DNA of 64,000 nt from NCBI GenBank assembly GCA_945879625.1, contig CAMCVA010000010.1, forward strand, positions 1 to 64,000, written 5' to 3'. Both the position numbers and the translations under genes were made by a program. Source of the stretch: Flavobacterium psychrophilum (GTDB taxonomy: Bacteria > Bacteroidota > Bacteroidia > Flavobacteriales > Flavobacteriaceae). This document shows positions 52,510 to 60,649 of this stretch, piece after piece. Positions within the stretch are counted from its first letter, which is position 1; each line of letters starts with the position of its first letter. Below the pieces are notes generated by a model. That model saw nothing but the letters and a program-made list of their open reading frames with translations, made no database searches and had not been told where the DNA came from.

Positions 52510-54609
52510 ATGGATGTTTTGCAAACTGCTATAGAATACCTAAAAGGCGTAGGCCCGAGCCGCGGACAGTTGTTGCGCAGTGAATTAGGCATCAACACCT
52601 ATGCCGATTTGCTGCAACTCTACCCCCATCGTTATATAGATCGTACGCGTTATTACAAAATAAATGAGCTACAACCTAGCTCGGCCGAAGTACAGTTGGT
52701 TGGCAAACTCATCCACATCAAATTAGTAGAGCAAAAAAGAGGAAAACGCCTAGTCGCCACCTTTGTGGACGAAACCGGGCAAATGGAATTGGTGTGGTTT
52801 CAGGGCCATAAATTCATCAAAGACCAATTGCAACTCAATGTGCCGCTAGTGATTTTTGGAAAATGTTCGGTGTTTAATGGCACGTATTCGATGCCACATC
52901 CGGAAATTGAATTATTAAATGACCACGAACAAAGTTTGCGTTCGGCGCTGCAAGCGGTCTATCCTTCTACCGAAAAACTAACCAATAGAGGCATTTCCAA
53001 CCGGGTGCTGCACAAATTGCTGCAACAACTATTTATCGAAACCCAAGCCCGTTTTGAAGAAACCTTGCCTGCAGCAATGCTGGATGAGCTCAAAATGATT
53101 CCCAAAAACGCAGCGCTGTTTAACATCCATTTTCCCAAAAGCACCGACGCCTTGGCCAAAGCGCAGTTTCGGTTAAAATTTGAGGAGCTCTTTTTTATTC
53201 AGCTGCAACTCATTTCGAAGAACCTCATTCGCAAACAAAAAATTAAGGGCCATGCCTTTACGCAAGTGGGCGACAAATTCACCACGTTTTTTGAACAGCA
53301 TTTGCCCTTTGATTTGACCAATGCCCAAAAACGCGTGCTCAAAGAAATCCGAAACGACATGGGCAAACCGGCACAAATGAACCGCTTGCTGCAAGGCGAT
53401 GTGGGTTCGGGCAAAACCATTGTGGCTTTTATGAGCATGTTGTTGGCTATTGACAATGGGTTTCAAGCCTGTTTGATGGCGCCGACCGAAATTTTGGCCA
53501 ACCAACATTTTGTGGGATTGGGCGAATTGGCCGCACGCTTGGGGATTGAGATTCGATTATTAACCGGCTCCACCAAAACAGCGGCGCGCAAAGAAATTCA
53601 CGAAGGGTTAGAAATCGGCTCCCTCCAAATACTAGTAGGGACGCATGCCTTACTGGAAGATAAAGTACAATTTGCCAATTTGGGCTTGGCCATCATAGAC
53701 GAACAACACCGATTTGGCGTAGCCCAACGGTCTAAATTGTGGCACAAAAATGAGATTCCGCCGCATGTGTTGGTGATGACCGCGACGCCCATTCCGCGGA
53801 CCTTGGCCATGAGTTTGTATGGTGATTTGGATATATCTGTTATTGACGAATTGCCTCCGGGCCGAAAACCCATTCAAACCGTGCACCGCTTTGACGCCAA
53901 CCGCTTGAGAGTGTGGAAATTCATGAAAGATGAAATTGCCAAAGGCCGTCAAATTTATGTGGTGTTTCCGCTGATTAAGGAATCTGAAAAATTGGATTTC
54001 AAGAATTTGATGGAAGGCTATGAAGGCATTTCTCGCGATTTTCCGCTGCCTCAATACGCGATTTCGATTGTGCACGGGCAAATGAAACCCAGCGAAAAGG
54101 ATTCCGAAATGAAGCGATTTGCCGAAGGAAAAACCCAAATTATGGTGGCCACCACCGTGATTGAGGTGGGTGTAAATGTGCCCAATGCCAGCGTAATGAT
54201 CATCGAAAGTGCCGAACGTTTTGGTCTCTCGCAATTGCACCAGCTTCGTGGTCGTGTGGGTCGAGGTGCCGAACAGAGTTTTTGTGTTTTAATGACCTCG
54301 CATCAGTTGTCATCCGACAGCAAAACCCGTATGGAAACCATGTGCAGCACCAACGACGGCTTTGAAATTGCCGAAGTCGATCTGAAACTGCGCGGTCCCG
54401 GCGACCTATTGGGCACCCAACAAAGTGGCATTTTGCAATTGCGCATTGCCGATTTGGTGCGCGATCGTGACCTCTTGCAAATTGCCCGCCACGAAGCCAG
54501 TAAATTGCTCAAAGCCGACGTGCGCTTGGAACTTCCCGAGCATCAAAACCTGCGCAAAGCCTATCTAGAATTAGTTAAAAAGAAAAATATTTGGAATTTT
54601 ATAAGTTAA
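52510..54609 (+). CDS. recG: ATP-dependent DNA helicase RecG
   Basis: Protein of 699 residues, full length. The N-terminal wedge/OB domain (DVLQTAIEYLKGVGPSRGQL, LLQLYPHRYIDRTRYY, KRLVATFVDETGQMELVWFQ) is followed by the helicase core: GDVGSGKT at 296-303, MAPTEILANQH, DEQH at 397-400 in LAIIDEQHRFGVAQR, VMTATPIPRTLAMS, VATTVIEVGVNVPNA and QLRGRVGRG. It reverses stalled replication forks and processes Holliday junctions. ATG 52510 begins the known N-terminus; the in-frame GTG at 52468 is unlikely. TATCTTCG at 52487-52494 may be its -7 box. Confidence 0.96.
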   Translation: MDVLQTAIEYLKGVGPSRGQLLRSELGINTYADLLQLYPHRYIDRTRYYKINELQPSSAEVQLVGKLIHIKLVEQKRGKRLVATFVDETGQMELVWFQGHKFIKDQLQLNVPLVIFGKCSVFNGTYSMPHPEIELLNDHEQSLRSALQAVYPSTEKLTNRGISNRVLHKLLQQLFIETQARFEETLPAAMLDELKMIPKNAALFNIHFPKSTDALAKAQFRLKFEELFFIQLQLISKNLIRKQKIKGHAFTQVGDKFTTFFEQHLPFDLTNAQKRVLKEIRNDMGKPAQMNRLLQGDVGSGKTIVAFMSMLLAIDNGFQACLMAPTEILANQHFVGLGELAARLGIEIRLLTGSTKTAARKEIHEGLEIGSLQILVGTHALLEDKVQFANLGLAIIDEQHRFGVAQRSKLWHKNEIPPHVLVMTATPIPRTLAMSLYGDLDISVIDELPPGRKPIQTVHRFDANRLRVWKFMKDEIAKGRQIYVVFPLIKESEKLDFKNLMEGYEGISRDFPLPQYAISIVHGQMKPSEKDSEMKRFAEGKTQIMVATTVIEVGVNVPNASVMIIESAERFGLSQLHQLRGRVGRGAEQSFCVLMTSHQLSSDSKTRMETMCSTNDGFEIAEVDLKLRGPGDLLGTQQSGILQLRIADLVRDRDLLQIARHEASKLLKADVRLELPEHQNLRKAYLELVKKKNIWNFIS

Positions 54610-54612
54610 ATT

Positions 54613-55476
54613 ATGGTACAGTACAACCCAAAAGATTGGATTACGTTTATTTTCCGGTTTCACAAATCGGATACGTTTCGACAATTGATTCCCATGATGA
54701 TTTTCATCGGACTTTATTCAGGAGGAATAGCCTATGTAGAACTCAACCTCTGGCAACTCAAAGACACCAGTGTGGTAAAAAACATTTCGATTATGCACGG
54801 AATGCTGGGATTTGTGATTTCGTTGTTGTTGGCCTACCGCACTAACACCGCCTACGACCGCTGGTGGGAAGGCCGGAAACTGTGGGGCACTTTGGTGAAC
54901 AACAGCCGAAATTTGGCCTGTAAACTGGCCGCGATGCTCAAAGAAGATAAAGACAAAAAATACCTGCGTTTTCTAATTTCGACCTATGCATCCATTTTGG
55001 CCAAACATTTAAACAACGAAGCGGTTGGTCAAGTGCTTTTTGATGGGGTTGAGTTGGACATCAAAGCAAACAGGCATGTGCCCAATCAAATTGCGGCGAT
55101 GTTGTTTCAAAAAATTAACGACCTCTATGTTTCGGGCAAAATTTCCGGCGATCAACTGATCCTGTTGAATACTGAATTTCAGTCGTTTAATGAAGTGTGT
55201 GGCGCCTGCGAACGCATTAAAAACACGCCTATTCCCTACTCCTACAGTGCGTTTATCAAGAAGTTTATATTTTTCTACGTGATGACTTTGCCTTTTGGCT
55301 ATGCCCTGAGTTTGGGTTATTTGGTGATTCCGGTGGTGGTATTTATTTTCTATGTCTTGGCCAGTTTAGAACTCATCGCCGAAGAAATTGAAGATCCGTT
55401 TGGCACCGACTCGAATGATTTACCCACCGTGAAAATTGCGGCGAATATTAAGAAGCATGTTGAGGAGTTGTTGTAA
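54613..55476 (+). CDS. Bestrophin-family anion channel
   Basis: Protein of 287 residues, UPF0187/bestrophin family, with four hydrophobic segments. RQLIPMMIFIGLYSGGIAYV, SIMHGMLGFVISLLLAYRTN, YDRWWEGRKLWGTLVNNSRNLA and YVMTLPFGYALSLGYLVIPVV give the family pattern, and DPFGTDSNDLP near the C-terminus is also characteristic. It is expected to be a pentameric chloride-type channel in the inner membrane. It begins 3 bp after the recG stop, so it is coupled to recG. Confidence 0.9.
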   Translation: MVQYNPKDWITFIFRFHKSDTFRQLIPMMIFIGLYSGGIAYVELNLWQLKDTSVVKNISIMHGMLGFVISLLLAYRTNTAYDRWWEGRKLWGTLVNNSRNLACKLAAMLKEDKDKKYLRFLISTYASILAKHLNNEAVGQVLFDGVELDIKANRHVPNQIAAMLFQKINDLYVSGKISGDQLILLNTEFQSFNEVCGACERIKNTPIPYSYSAFIKKFIFFYVMTLPFGYALSLGYLVIPVVVFIFYVLASLELIAEEIEDPFGTDSNDLPTVKIAANIKKHVEELL

Positions 55477-55530
55477 ACGATGTTAATTAAGAATTAAGAA
55501 ATAGCTGTAATATATAAAGGACTAGATTTA

Positions 55531-55567
55531 GTCATAAAGTCGAAAGTCGAAAGTCATAAAGTCTAGA
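55531..55567. repeat. Heptad/octad array (gtcataaa/gtcgaaa)
   Basis: Units gtcataaa, gtcgaaa, gtcgaaa, gtcataaa and gtctaga in series. The same sequence family occurs at 23804-23832 and, on the other strand, at 8683-8722. The AGTATACTATTAAG copy follows at 55575. Confidence 0.85.
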
Positions 55568-55590
55568 GGATTGGAGTATACTATTAAGGT

Positions 55591-55619
55591 CATTGCGAGG
55601 AGGAACGACGAAGCAATCT
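55591..55619. repeat. CATTGCGAGGAGGAACGAC repeat, copy 2
   Basis: Matches 23770-23798 at 28 of 29 positions; ATTGC and GCAAT pair. Confidence 0.8.
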
Positions 55620-55714
55620 CATTCTTGCATAAGTGGCAACCAATATTTATTCACCTGTAAGAAGAAAAAAGCTTTCAACAAGTTAGCAGCAACCAAAAAA
55701 AACCGAACCTGAAA

Positions 55715-56218
55715 ATGCCGATACTTATTATACTTCATCTCATAATTATACTAGCTTTACTATTGTTATTTATTGTTGGACCAATTGTTATGATAATTGG
55801 AAAAACCAAAAAAAATAAAAAAGTATTAAAAATTGGTTTTAGACTTTTTATTATTCCAATATTGATTTGCAGTACTGCGCTAATTTATAATCTAGCCCTT
55901 AAAAAATTTGGAGTAATACCAACGAAAACTGAACTAGTTGGTAATTATAAATTAACAAAATCGTGTGCTTCAAAATTGGGAAATGCAAATTTACGCTTGT
56001 ATGAAAATGGCAATTTTGAAAAATCATTTATGTCAAATCACGGATTATGTGAAAAAGGAAAATATAGTTTATATGATAATGAAGTTTGGTTTAGATGTAA
56101 TAATCATTCATCAACAGCAAAAATAGTAAGTAGTTTTACTGATTTTAAACTTAAGTTTATTATCGGAAACGATCCCGACGACGACAACAATATTATTTTT
56201 GAAAAAGTACAAAACTAA
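55715..56218 (+). CDS. AT-rich hypothetical membrane protein
   Basis: Protein of 167 residues. Two hydrophobic segments at about 1-28 (PILIILHLIIILALLLLFIV) and 42-62 (GFRLFIIPILICSTALIYNLA) precede a soluble part with ELVGNYKLTKSCASKLGNAN and FEKSFMSNHGLCEKGKYSLY, a beta pattern like small extracytoplasmic lipocalin-type domains. Base composition is much more AT-rich than in neighbouring genes, and repeats lie just upstream, so acquisition is likely. I do not recognise the family. No operon partner is visible. Confidence 0.6.
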   Translation: MPILIILHLIIILALLLLFIVGPIVMIIGKTKKNKKVLKIGFRLFIIPILICSTALIYNLALKKFGVIPTKTELVGNYKLTKSCASKLGNANLRLYENGNFEKSFMSNHGLCEKGKYSLYDNEVWFRCNNHSSTAKIVSSFTDFKLKFIIGNDPDDDNNIIFEKVQN

Positions 56219-56484
56219 AAGAGTTCGGCAGCTGTCTACACTTGCTAATACTCATGGCTAGTTTTTCGATTGAACAACACAGATTTGTAAAATCTAGGAA
56301 ATCGAAAAGATTTTTATAATCCGTGTTCAAAAAAATCCATCCCGACACTTCGAAACCAATTTCCAATTCTGCTGTTTCAGGTGCAAATTTTTCAATCTTT
56401 AAATCATTAAATTTTTCAATAATTTTTCTCCCCACAAATCCGCAATCCGTATATTTACGTCCTTAAAAAAGTACGCCGCCCGCT
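56219..56484. other. AT-rich intergenic stretch upstream of pheT
   Basis: It contains an imperfect inverted repeat (AACACAGATT with AATCCGTGTT) and a TATATTTA at 56449-56456, a near -7 box for pheT. A short reverse frame (56193-56435) shows no family features and is not called. Confidence 0.45.
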
Positions 56485-58905
56485 ATGAAAATATCTTACA
56501 ATTGGATCAAACAATTTCTTAAAATAGACTGGAAATCCGACGAAATTGCCGCCCTACTCACCGACTTGGGACTGGAAGTTGAAGCCGTAGAAAAATACCA
56601 ATCGGTAAAAGGCGGACTCGAAGGAATTGTGGTTGGACACGTACTGAGCTGTGAGCCACACCCCAATGCCGATCGACTCAAAGTAACTACTGTTGATGTA
56701 GGCACAGGCAATCCCTTGCAAATTGTGTGTGGCGCCAGCAATGTAGCGGCCGGACAAAAAGTTCCTGTAGCCTTAATTGGCACTACCCTATACGATAAAA
56801 ACGGCGATGCCTTTGTGATTAAAAAAGGGAAAATTCGCGACGTAGAAAGTCACGGGATGATTTGCGCCGAAGATGAATTGGGTTTGGGCGACAGCCACGA
56901 CGGTATTTTGGTATTGGATGACAGCTTAACTCCCGGTTCTTCGGTAGCGAGCGTATTTAAAATAGAAAACGACGAAGTATTTGAAATTGGCCTCACACCC
57001 AATCGTGCCGATGCCATGAGCCACTGGGGAACTGCCCGTGATTTACGTGCCGGTTTGATACAAAGTGGCGTACAAGTTGAGCTCATTACACCCTCGGTGA
57101 GTAATTTTCGGGTAGACAAACGTACCTTGAAAATTGATGTACAACTTGAAAATCCAAAACTGGTAGCTCGCTATTGTGGGGTAACTATTTCGGGTATCAC
57201 GCTAAAACCTTCACCCGATTGGTTGCAAAATAGATTGAAAGCCATTGGCATTCAACCCAAAAACAACATTGTCGATGTGACCAATTATGTAATGCACGAA
57301 TTGGGACAACCCCTGCATGCATTTGATGCGGCCAAAATCAACGGAAAAATTCAGGTGAAAACGGTAGCAGCGGGAACCAAATTTACCACGCTGGATGATG
57401 TTGAACGCAACTTGCACGAAGACGATTTGATGATCTGCGATGATCAGGGCCCTTTGTGTATTGCGGGCGTTTTTGGCGGAAAAGAATCGGGCGTGAGCGA
57501 ATCTACCCAAAATATATTTTTAGAAAGCGCTTATTTTAATGCGGTAAGTGTGCGAAAATCGGCCAAAAGACATGGACTCAATACCGATGCTTCGTTTCGA
57601 TTTGAACGCGGAATTGACCCCACAATTACCGAATATGCGTTGAAGCGTGCCGCCATTTTAATTCAAGAAGTGGCCGGCGGCGAAATTACCTCGGACGTAA
57701 TTGATGTGTACCCAAAAAAGATAGAAGACTTCCCTGTGTTTTTGAATTTTGAAAAAACCACTAAGTTAATCGGGCAAGAATTGTCAAAAGAAATTATCAA
57801 AATAATACTGGCTTCTCTAGACATCAAAGTAAACAGTTCTACCGATGCAGGTTTGGGCTTAATTGTTCCTGCCTACCGCGTCGATGTGCAACGCGAAATT
57901 GACGTGATCGAGGAAATATTACGGGTGTACGGTTACAATAACATCAACTTTAGTAAGAAATTACACGCCACGATGGCCAATTCGTCGCGTACTGAAGATT
58001 ATAAAATTCAAAATACCATTGCCAATCAATTGAATTCCCAAGGGTTTCATGAGATGATGGCCAATTCGCTTACCACGCCTGATTATGTAAATTTGAGTGA
58101 ACAACTGCAAGTCGAACACAATGTAATTATGCTCAATCCGTTGAGTACCGATCTTTCGGCCTTGCGTCAGTCGCTGTTGTTTTCTGGTTTGGAAGCCGTA
58201 GCCTACAACTGCAACCGCAGAAATTCGGATTTGAAGTTGTTTGAATTTGGCAAAACCTACCACTACAAAGCTGGAAGCTATAGCGAACCCAAGCACTTGA
58301 GTTTGTTTGTAAGCGGCAACCGCACTAGCGAAAACTGGACACAAGCCAGCAAAGCCAGTGACTTTTTCTTGTTCAAAGGTTATATTGACGCCTTGTTGTC
58401 GCGCATGGGCATTGACAAAGCCAAAACCAAGCCACTGCAATCGGATGTATTTGCGGAGGGTGTTCAATATGCCATTGGCAACGACACCTTGGTAGAATTT
58501 GGCACCGTAAAAAAAGCAATCCTCAAGTATTTTGACATCAAACAAGAGGTATTCTATGCCGACATAAATTGGAATTTGGTCTTGAAATTGGTTTCGACCA
58601 AAACAAAATTCCTAGATATTCCCAAGTTTCCCGAAGTGCGTCGCGATTTCTCGATGCTTATAGACGAAGCCGTGAGTTTTGATGCCATCTACCAATTGGC
58701 CAAACAAACCGAAAAAATATTGCTCAAAAACATTCAGTTGTTTGATGTATACCAGGGCGACAACTTACCCGAAGGCAAGAAATCGTATGCGGTGAGTTTC
58801 ATTTTGCAAGACAGCAGCAAAACCCTAACCGACGAGCAAATTGATGCCGTGATGAGCAACTTACAAGAAAAATTAACTACCGAATTGGGCGTGAGTTTAC
58901 GCTAA
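56485..58905 (+). CDS. pheT: Phenylalanyl-tRNA synthetase beta subunit
   Basis: Protein of 806 residues, full length. Domains in order: an N-terminal region (MKISYNWIKQFLKIDWKSDE), a tRNA-binding EMAP-like domain (VVGHVLSCEPHPNADRLKVTTVDVG), B3/B4 editing domain (about 200-375), B5 domain (about 405-475), the catalytic-like core with ANSLTTPDYVNLSEQL and LRQSLLFSGLEAVAYNCNRR, and a C-terminal ferredoxin-fold anticodon-binding domain (FPEVRRDFSMLIDEAVSF, ILQDSSKTLTDEQID). It charges tRNA-Phe with PheS, which is not in this window. A TATATTTA box lies at 56449-56456. Confidence 0.97.
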   Translation: MKISYNWIKQFLKIDWKSDEIAALLTDLGLEVEAVEKYQSVKGGLEGIVVGHVLSCEPHPNADRLKVTTVDVGTGNPLQIVCGASNVAAGQKVPVALIGTTLYDKNGDAFVIKKGKIRDVESHGMICAEDELGLGDSHDGILVLDDSLTPGSSVASVFKIENDEVFEIGLTPNRADAMSHWGTARDLRAGLIQSGVQVELITPSVSNFRVDKRTLKIDVQLENPKLVARYCGVTISGITLKPSPDWLQNRLKAIGIQPKNNIVDVTNYVMHELGQPLHAFDAAKINGKIQVKTVAAGTKFTTLDDVERNLHEDDLMICDDQGPLCIAGVFGGKESGVSESTQNIFLESAYFNAVSVRKSAKRHGLNTDASFRFERGIDPTITEYALKRAAILIQEVAGGEITSDVIDVYPKKIEDFPVFLNFEKTTKLIGQELSKEIIKIILASLDIKVNSSTDAGLGLIVPAYRVDVQREIDVIEEILRVYGYNNINFSKKLHATMANSSRTEDYKIQNTIANQLNSQGFHEMMANSLTTPDYVNLSEQLQVEHNVIMLNPLSTDLSALRQSLLFSGLEAVAYNCNRRNSDLKLFEFGKTYHYKAGSYSEPKHLSLFVSGNRTSENWTQASKASDFFLFKGYIDALLSRMGIDKAKTKPLQSDVFAEGVQYAIGNDTLVEFGTVKKAILKYFDIKQEVFYADINWNLVLKLVSTKTKFLDIPKFPEVRRDFSMLIDEAVSFDAIYQLAKQTEKILLKNIQLFDVYQGDNLPEGKKSYAVSFILQDSSKTLTDEQIDAVMSNLQEKLTTELGVSLR

Positions 58906-58919
58906 TAAAAAAATAGAAT

Positions 58920-59456
58920 ATGGTTTATAAATTTAGAGTGATCCTCGATACCGAAGAAGATATATTTCGAGACATCGCGATTTTGGAAAACGACACCTTA
59001 GAAGATTTGCACAACGCCATTGTGAATGCCTTTGATTTTGACGGGCAAGAAATGGCCTCGTTCTATACCTGTGACGACAAATGGAACCAGGAAGACGAAA
59101 TTGCCTTGTTTGACACCGGCGATACACCCGGCGAACAACGCATCATGAGCGAGTATGTTTTGGCCGATTTATTAGACAAGGAAAACACCAAAATTATCTA
59201 CGTGTACGACTTTCTAAACATGTGGACATTCTTGGTAGAATTGGCCGCTATTGAAGAGGTGAGCGCTTCCGAAACCTATCCGGCTACCTTGTTTAGCCAT
59301 GGGTTTATGCCTGACGAAGCCGATGGCAAAAACTACGAAGCCGATATGACCGAGGGCATCTACGACGAATTTGAAGACGACCTCGACCAAGACGATCTCG
59401 ATTTATTTGACGACAACGAAGGCGGATATGAAGACAACAGCTACGACGACTATTAG
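58920..59456 (+). CDS. pRiA4b ORF-3-like protein with acidic tail
   Basis: Protein of 178 residues. YKFRVILDTEEDIFRDIAIL, TLEDLHNAIVNAFDFDGQEMASFY, IIYVYDFLNMWTFLVELAAIE and YPATLFSHGFMPDEADG follow the pRiA4b ORF-3 family, which is also annotated as IS1096 TnpR-like. The last about 35 residues are almost all Asp, Glu, Tyr and Gly. The gene follows pheT by 14 bp and shares its terminator, so it belongs to the pheT transcript and not to a mobile element. The function is unknown. Confidence 0.85.
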   Translation: MVYKFRVILDTEEDIFRDIAILENDTLEDLHNAIVNAFDFDGQEMASFYTCDDKWNQEDEIALFDTGDTPGEQRIMSEYVLADLLDKENTKIIYVYDFLNMWTFLVELAAIEEVSASETYPATLFSHGFMPDEADGKNYEADMTEGIYDEFEDDLDQDDLDLFDDNEGGYEDNSYDDY

Positions 59457-59500
59457 CATTCGCCCAAATACCTGATTCACGAAATTGAATTACACCGTGT

Positions 59501-59540
59501 AACCAAGAAGCTGAGATTCCTTACTTCTTGGTTCTTTTAT
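59501..59540 (+). terminator. Terminator of the pheT operon
   Basis: AACCAAGAAG pairs perfectly with CTTCTTGGTT around a 13-nt loop and is followed by a T-rich TCTTTTAT. Confidence 0.8.
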
Positions 59541-59566
59541 CTAAAATATTAAACGAAAACCCCTTT

Positions 59567-60625
59567 ATGATTAATTTGTACAACACCCACATCGAAAATT
59601 TATCCATTCACCGTGTGGGCAATAAAAGCCGAAACGAAGCGTTCTTTTTATCTGACAAACCTTATAATTTAAACGACGAGCTTGTACCGTTGTTGAAAGA
59701 ATATTTCTTTAAACCCTTACGAGACAAAGAAGAAAACTACTACCAATTTGCTCACGATGTAGATTTAGAATACAACGAAATGTATAAGTTGGTTACCCAA
59801 ATATTTACCGATCCATCTTCAGTACACGAGGTTTCCAAAAAAATAACCCAGCATTTATTTGAGCAATCCAATCATCCGCACATCAAAAATGGAGAGGTCT
59901 ATGTGGCCTATTTGAGTCATCTATCGATAGACAATACCGTGGTGGATGCGGTGGGAATTTTTAAGAGTGAGATACAAGCCGACTTCTTGCAATTTGAAGA
60001 AAAAGGATCAACCCTCGAGATGATTTTGCAACAAGGCATCAACTTGAACAAATTGGACAAAGGCTGTTTGGTGTTTAACCACAAAAAAGAGGAAGGCTAT
60101 AAAATTTTGACCGTAGACAGCAACCGCTATGACGCGCGGTATTGGTTGGAGCATTTCTTGTCGGTAGATGCGTTTGAAGACGAGAATTTCATCACCAAAA
60201 AATACTTGAAATTTTGCCAAGGATTTGCCAAAGACGTGGTGTTTCCCGCCGAAGACAAAAAAGAAGAGGTGATGTTCATGAATCGTTCGGTGAATTATTT
60301 TGCCAAAAACGACCAGTTTGAAGAAACCAACTTCCTCAACGAAGTACTCGACAACCCCGATTTGATTCCGGAATTCAAAAGCTACAAAGTAGACAAAGGC
60401 GAAAAATACAGCATCGAAGACGTAACCTCGTTCCCGATTGCCAATGCAGCCGTTTCGGACGCGCGAAAATCGATTAAAAACATAATTAATCTAGATACGC
60501 ACATTCAAATTAAATTGGATTTCATCAATCCTGAAAGTGCCGAAAAGTTTGTAGAAAAAGGCTGGGACGAAGAAAAACAAATGTATTACTACCTGGTGTA
60601 TTTTAACAAAGAACAAAAAAGCTAA
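59567..60625 (+). CDS. Nucleoid-associated protein (NA37/YejK-like)
   Basis: Protein of 352 residues, family of nucleoid-associated proteins of the E. coli YejK/NdpA type. Visible: INLYNTHIENLSIHRVGNKSRNE, SVHEVSKKITQHLFEQSNHPHIKNGEVYVAYLSHL, RYDARYWLEHFLSVDA, KYLKFCQGFAKDVVF and HIQIKLDFINPESAEKFVEKG. Its members bind the chromosome, with biochemical function largely open. ATG 59567 begins the family N-terminus; the GTG upstream at 59528 overlaps the terminator stem and is unlikely. It ends 24 bp before the T9SS adhesin. Confidence 0.85.
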   Translation: MINLYNTHIENLSIHRVGNKSRNEAFFLSDKPYNLNDELVPLLKEYFFKPLRDKEENYYQFAHDVDLEYNEMYKLVTQIFTDPSSVHEVSKKITQHLFEQSNHPHIKNGEVYVAYLSHLSIDNTVVDAVGIFKSEIQADFLQFEEKGSTLEMILQQGINLNKLDKGCLVFNHKKEEGYKILTVDSNRYDARYWLEHFLSVDAFEDENFITKKYLKFCQGFAKDVVFPAEDKKEEVMFMNRSVNYFAKNDQFEETNFLNEVLDNPDLIPEFKSYKVDKGEKYSIEDVTSFPIANAAVSDARKSIKNIINLDTHIQIKLDFINPESAEKFVEKGWDEEKQMYYYLVYFNKEQKS

Positions 60626-60649
60626 ACGGCTCATCACCGGAAAAAACCT

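Noticed and set aside
56193..56435. Reverse-strand reading frame of 80 codons upstream of pheT
   Set aside because: No recognisable motif, AT-rich, includes an inverted repeat and overlaps the end of the gene at 55715; more likely noncoding.
58920..59456. Mobile-element gene (because of the pRiA4b/IS1096 family name)
   Set aside because: No transposase or repeat ends nearby; the gene lies inside the pheT transcription unit.
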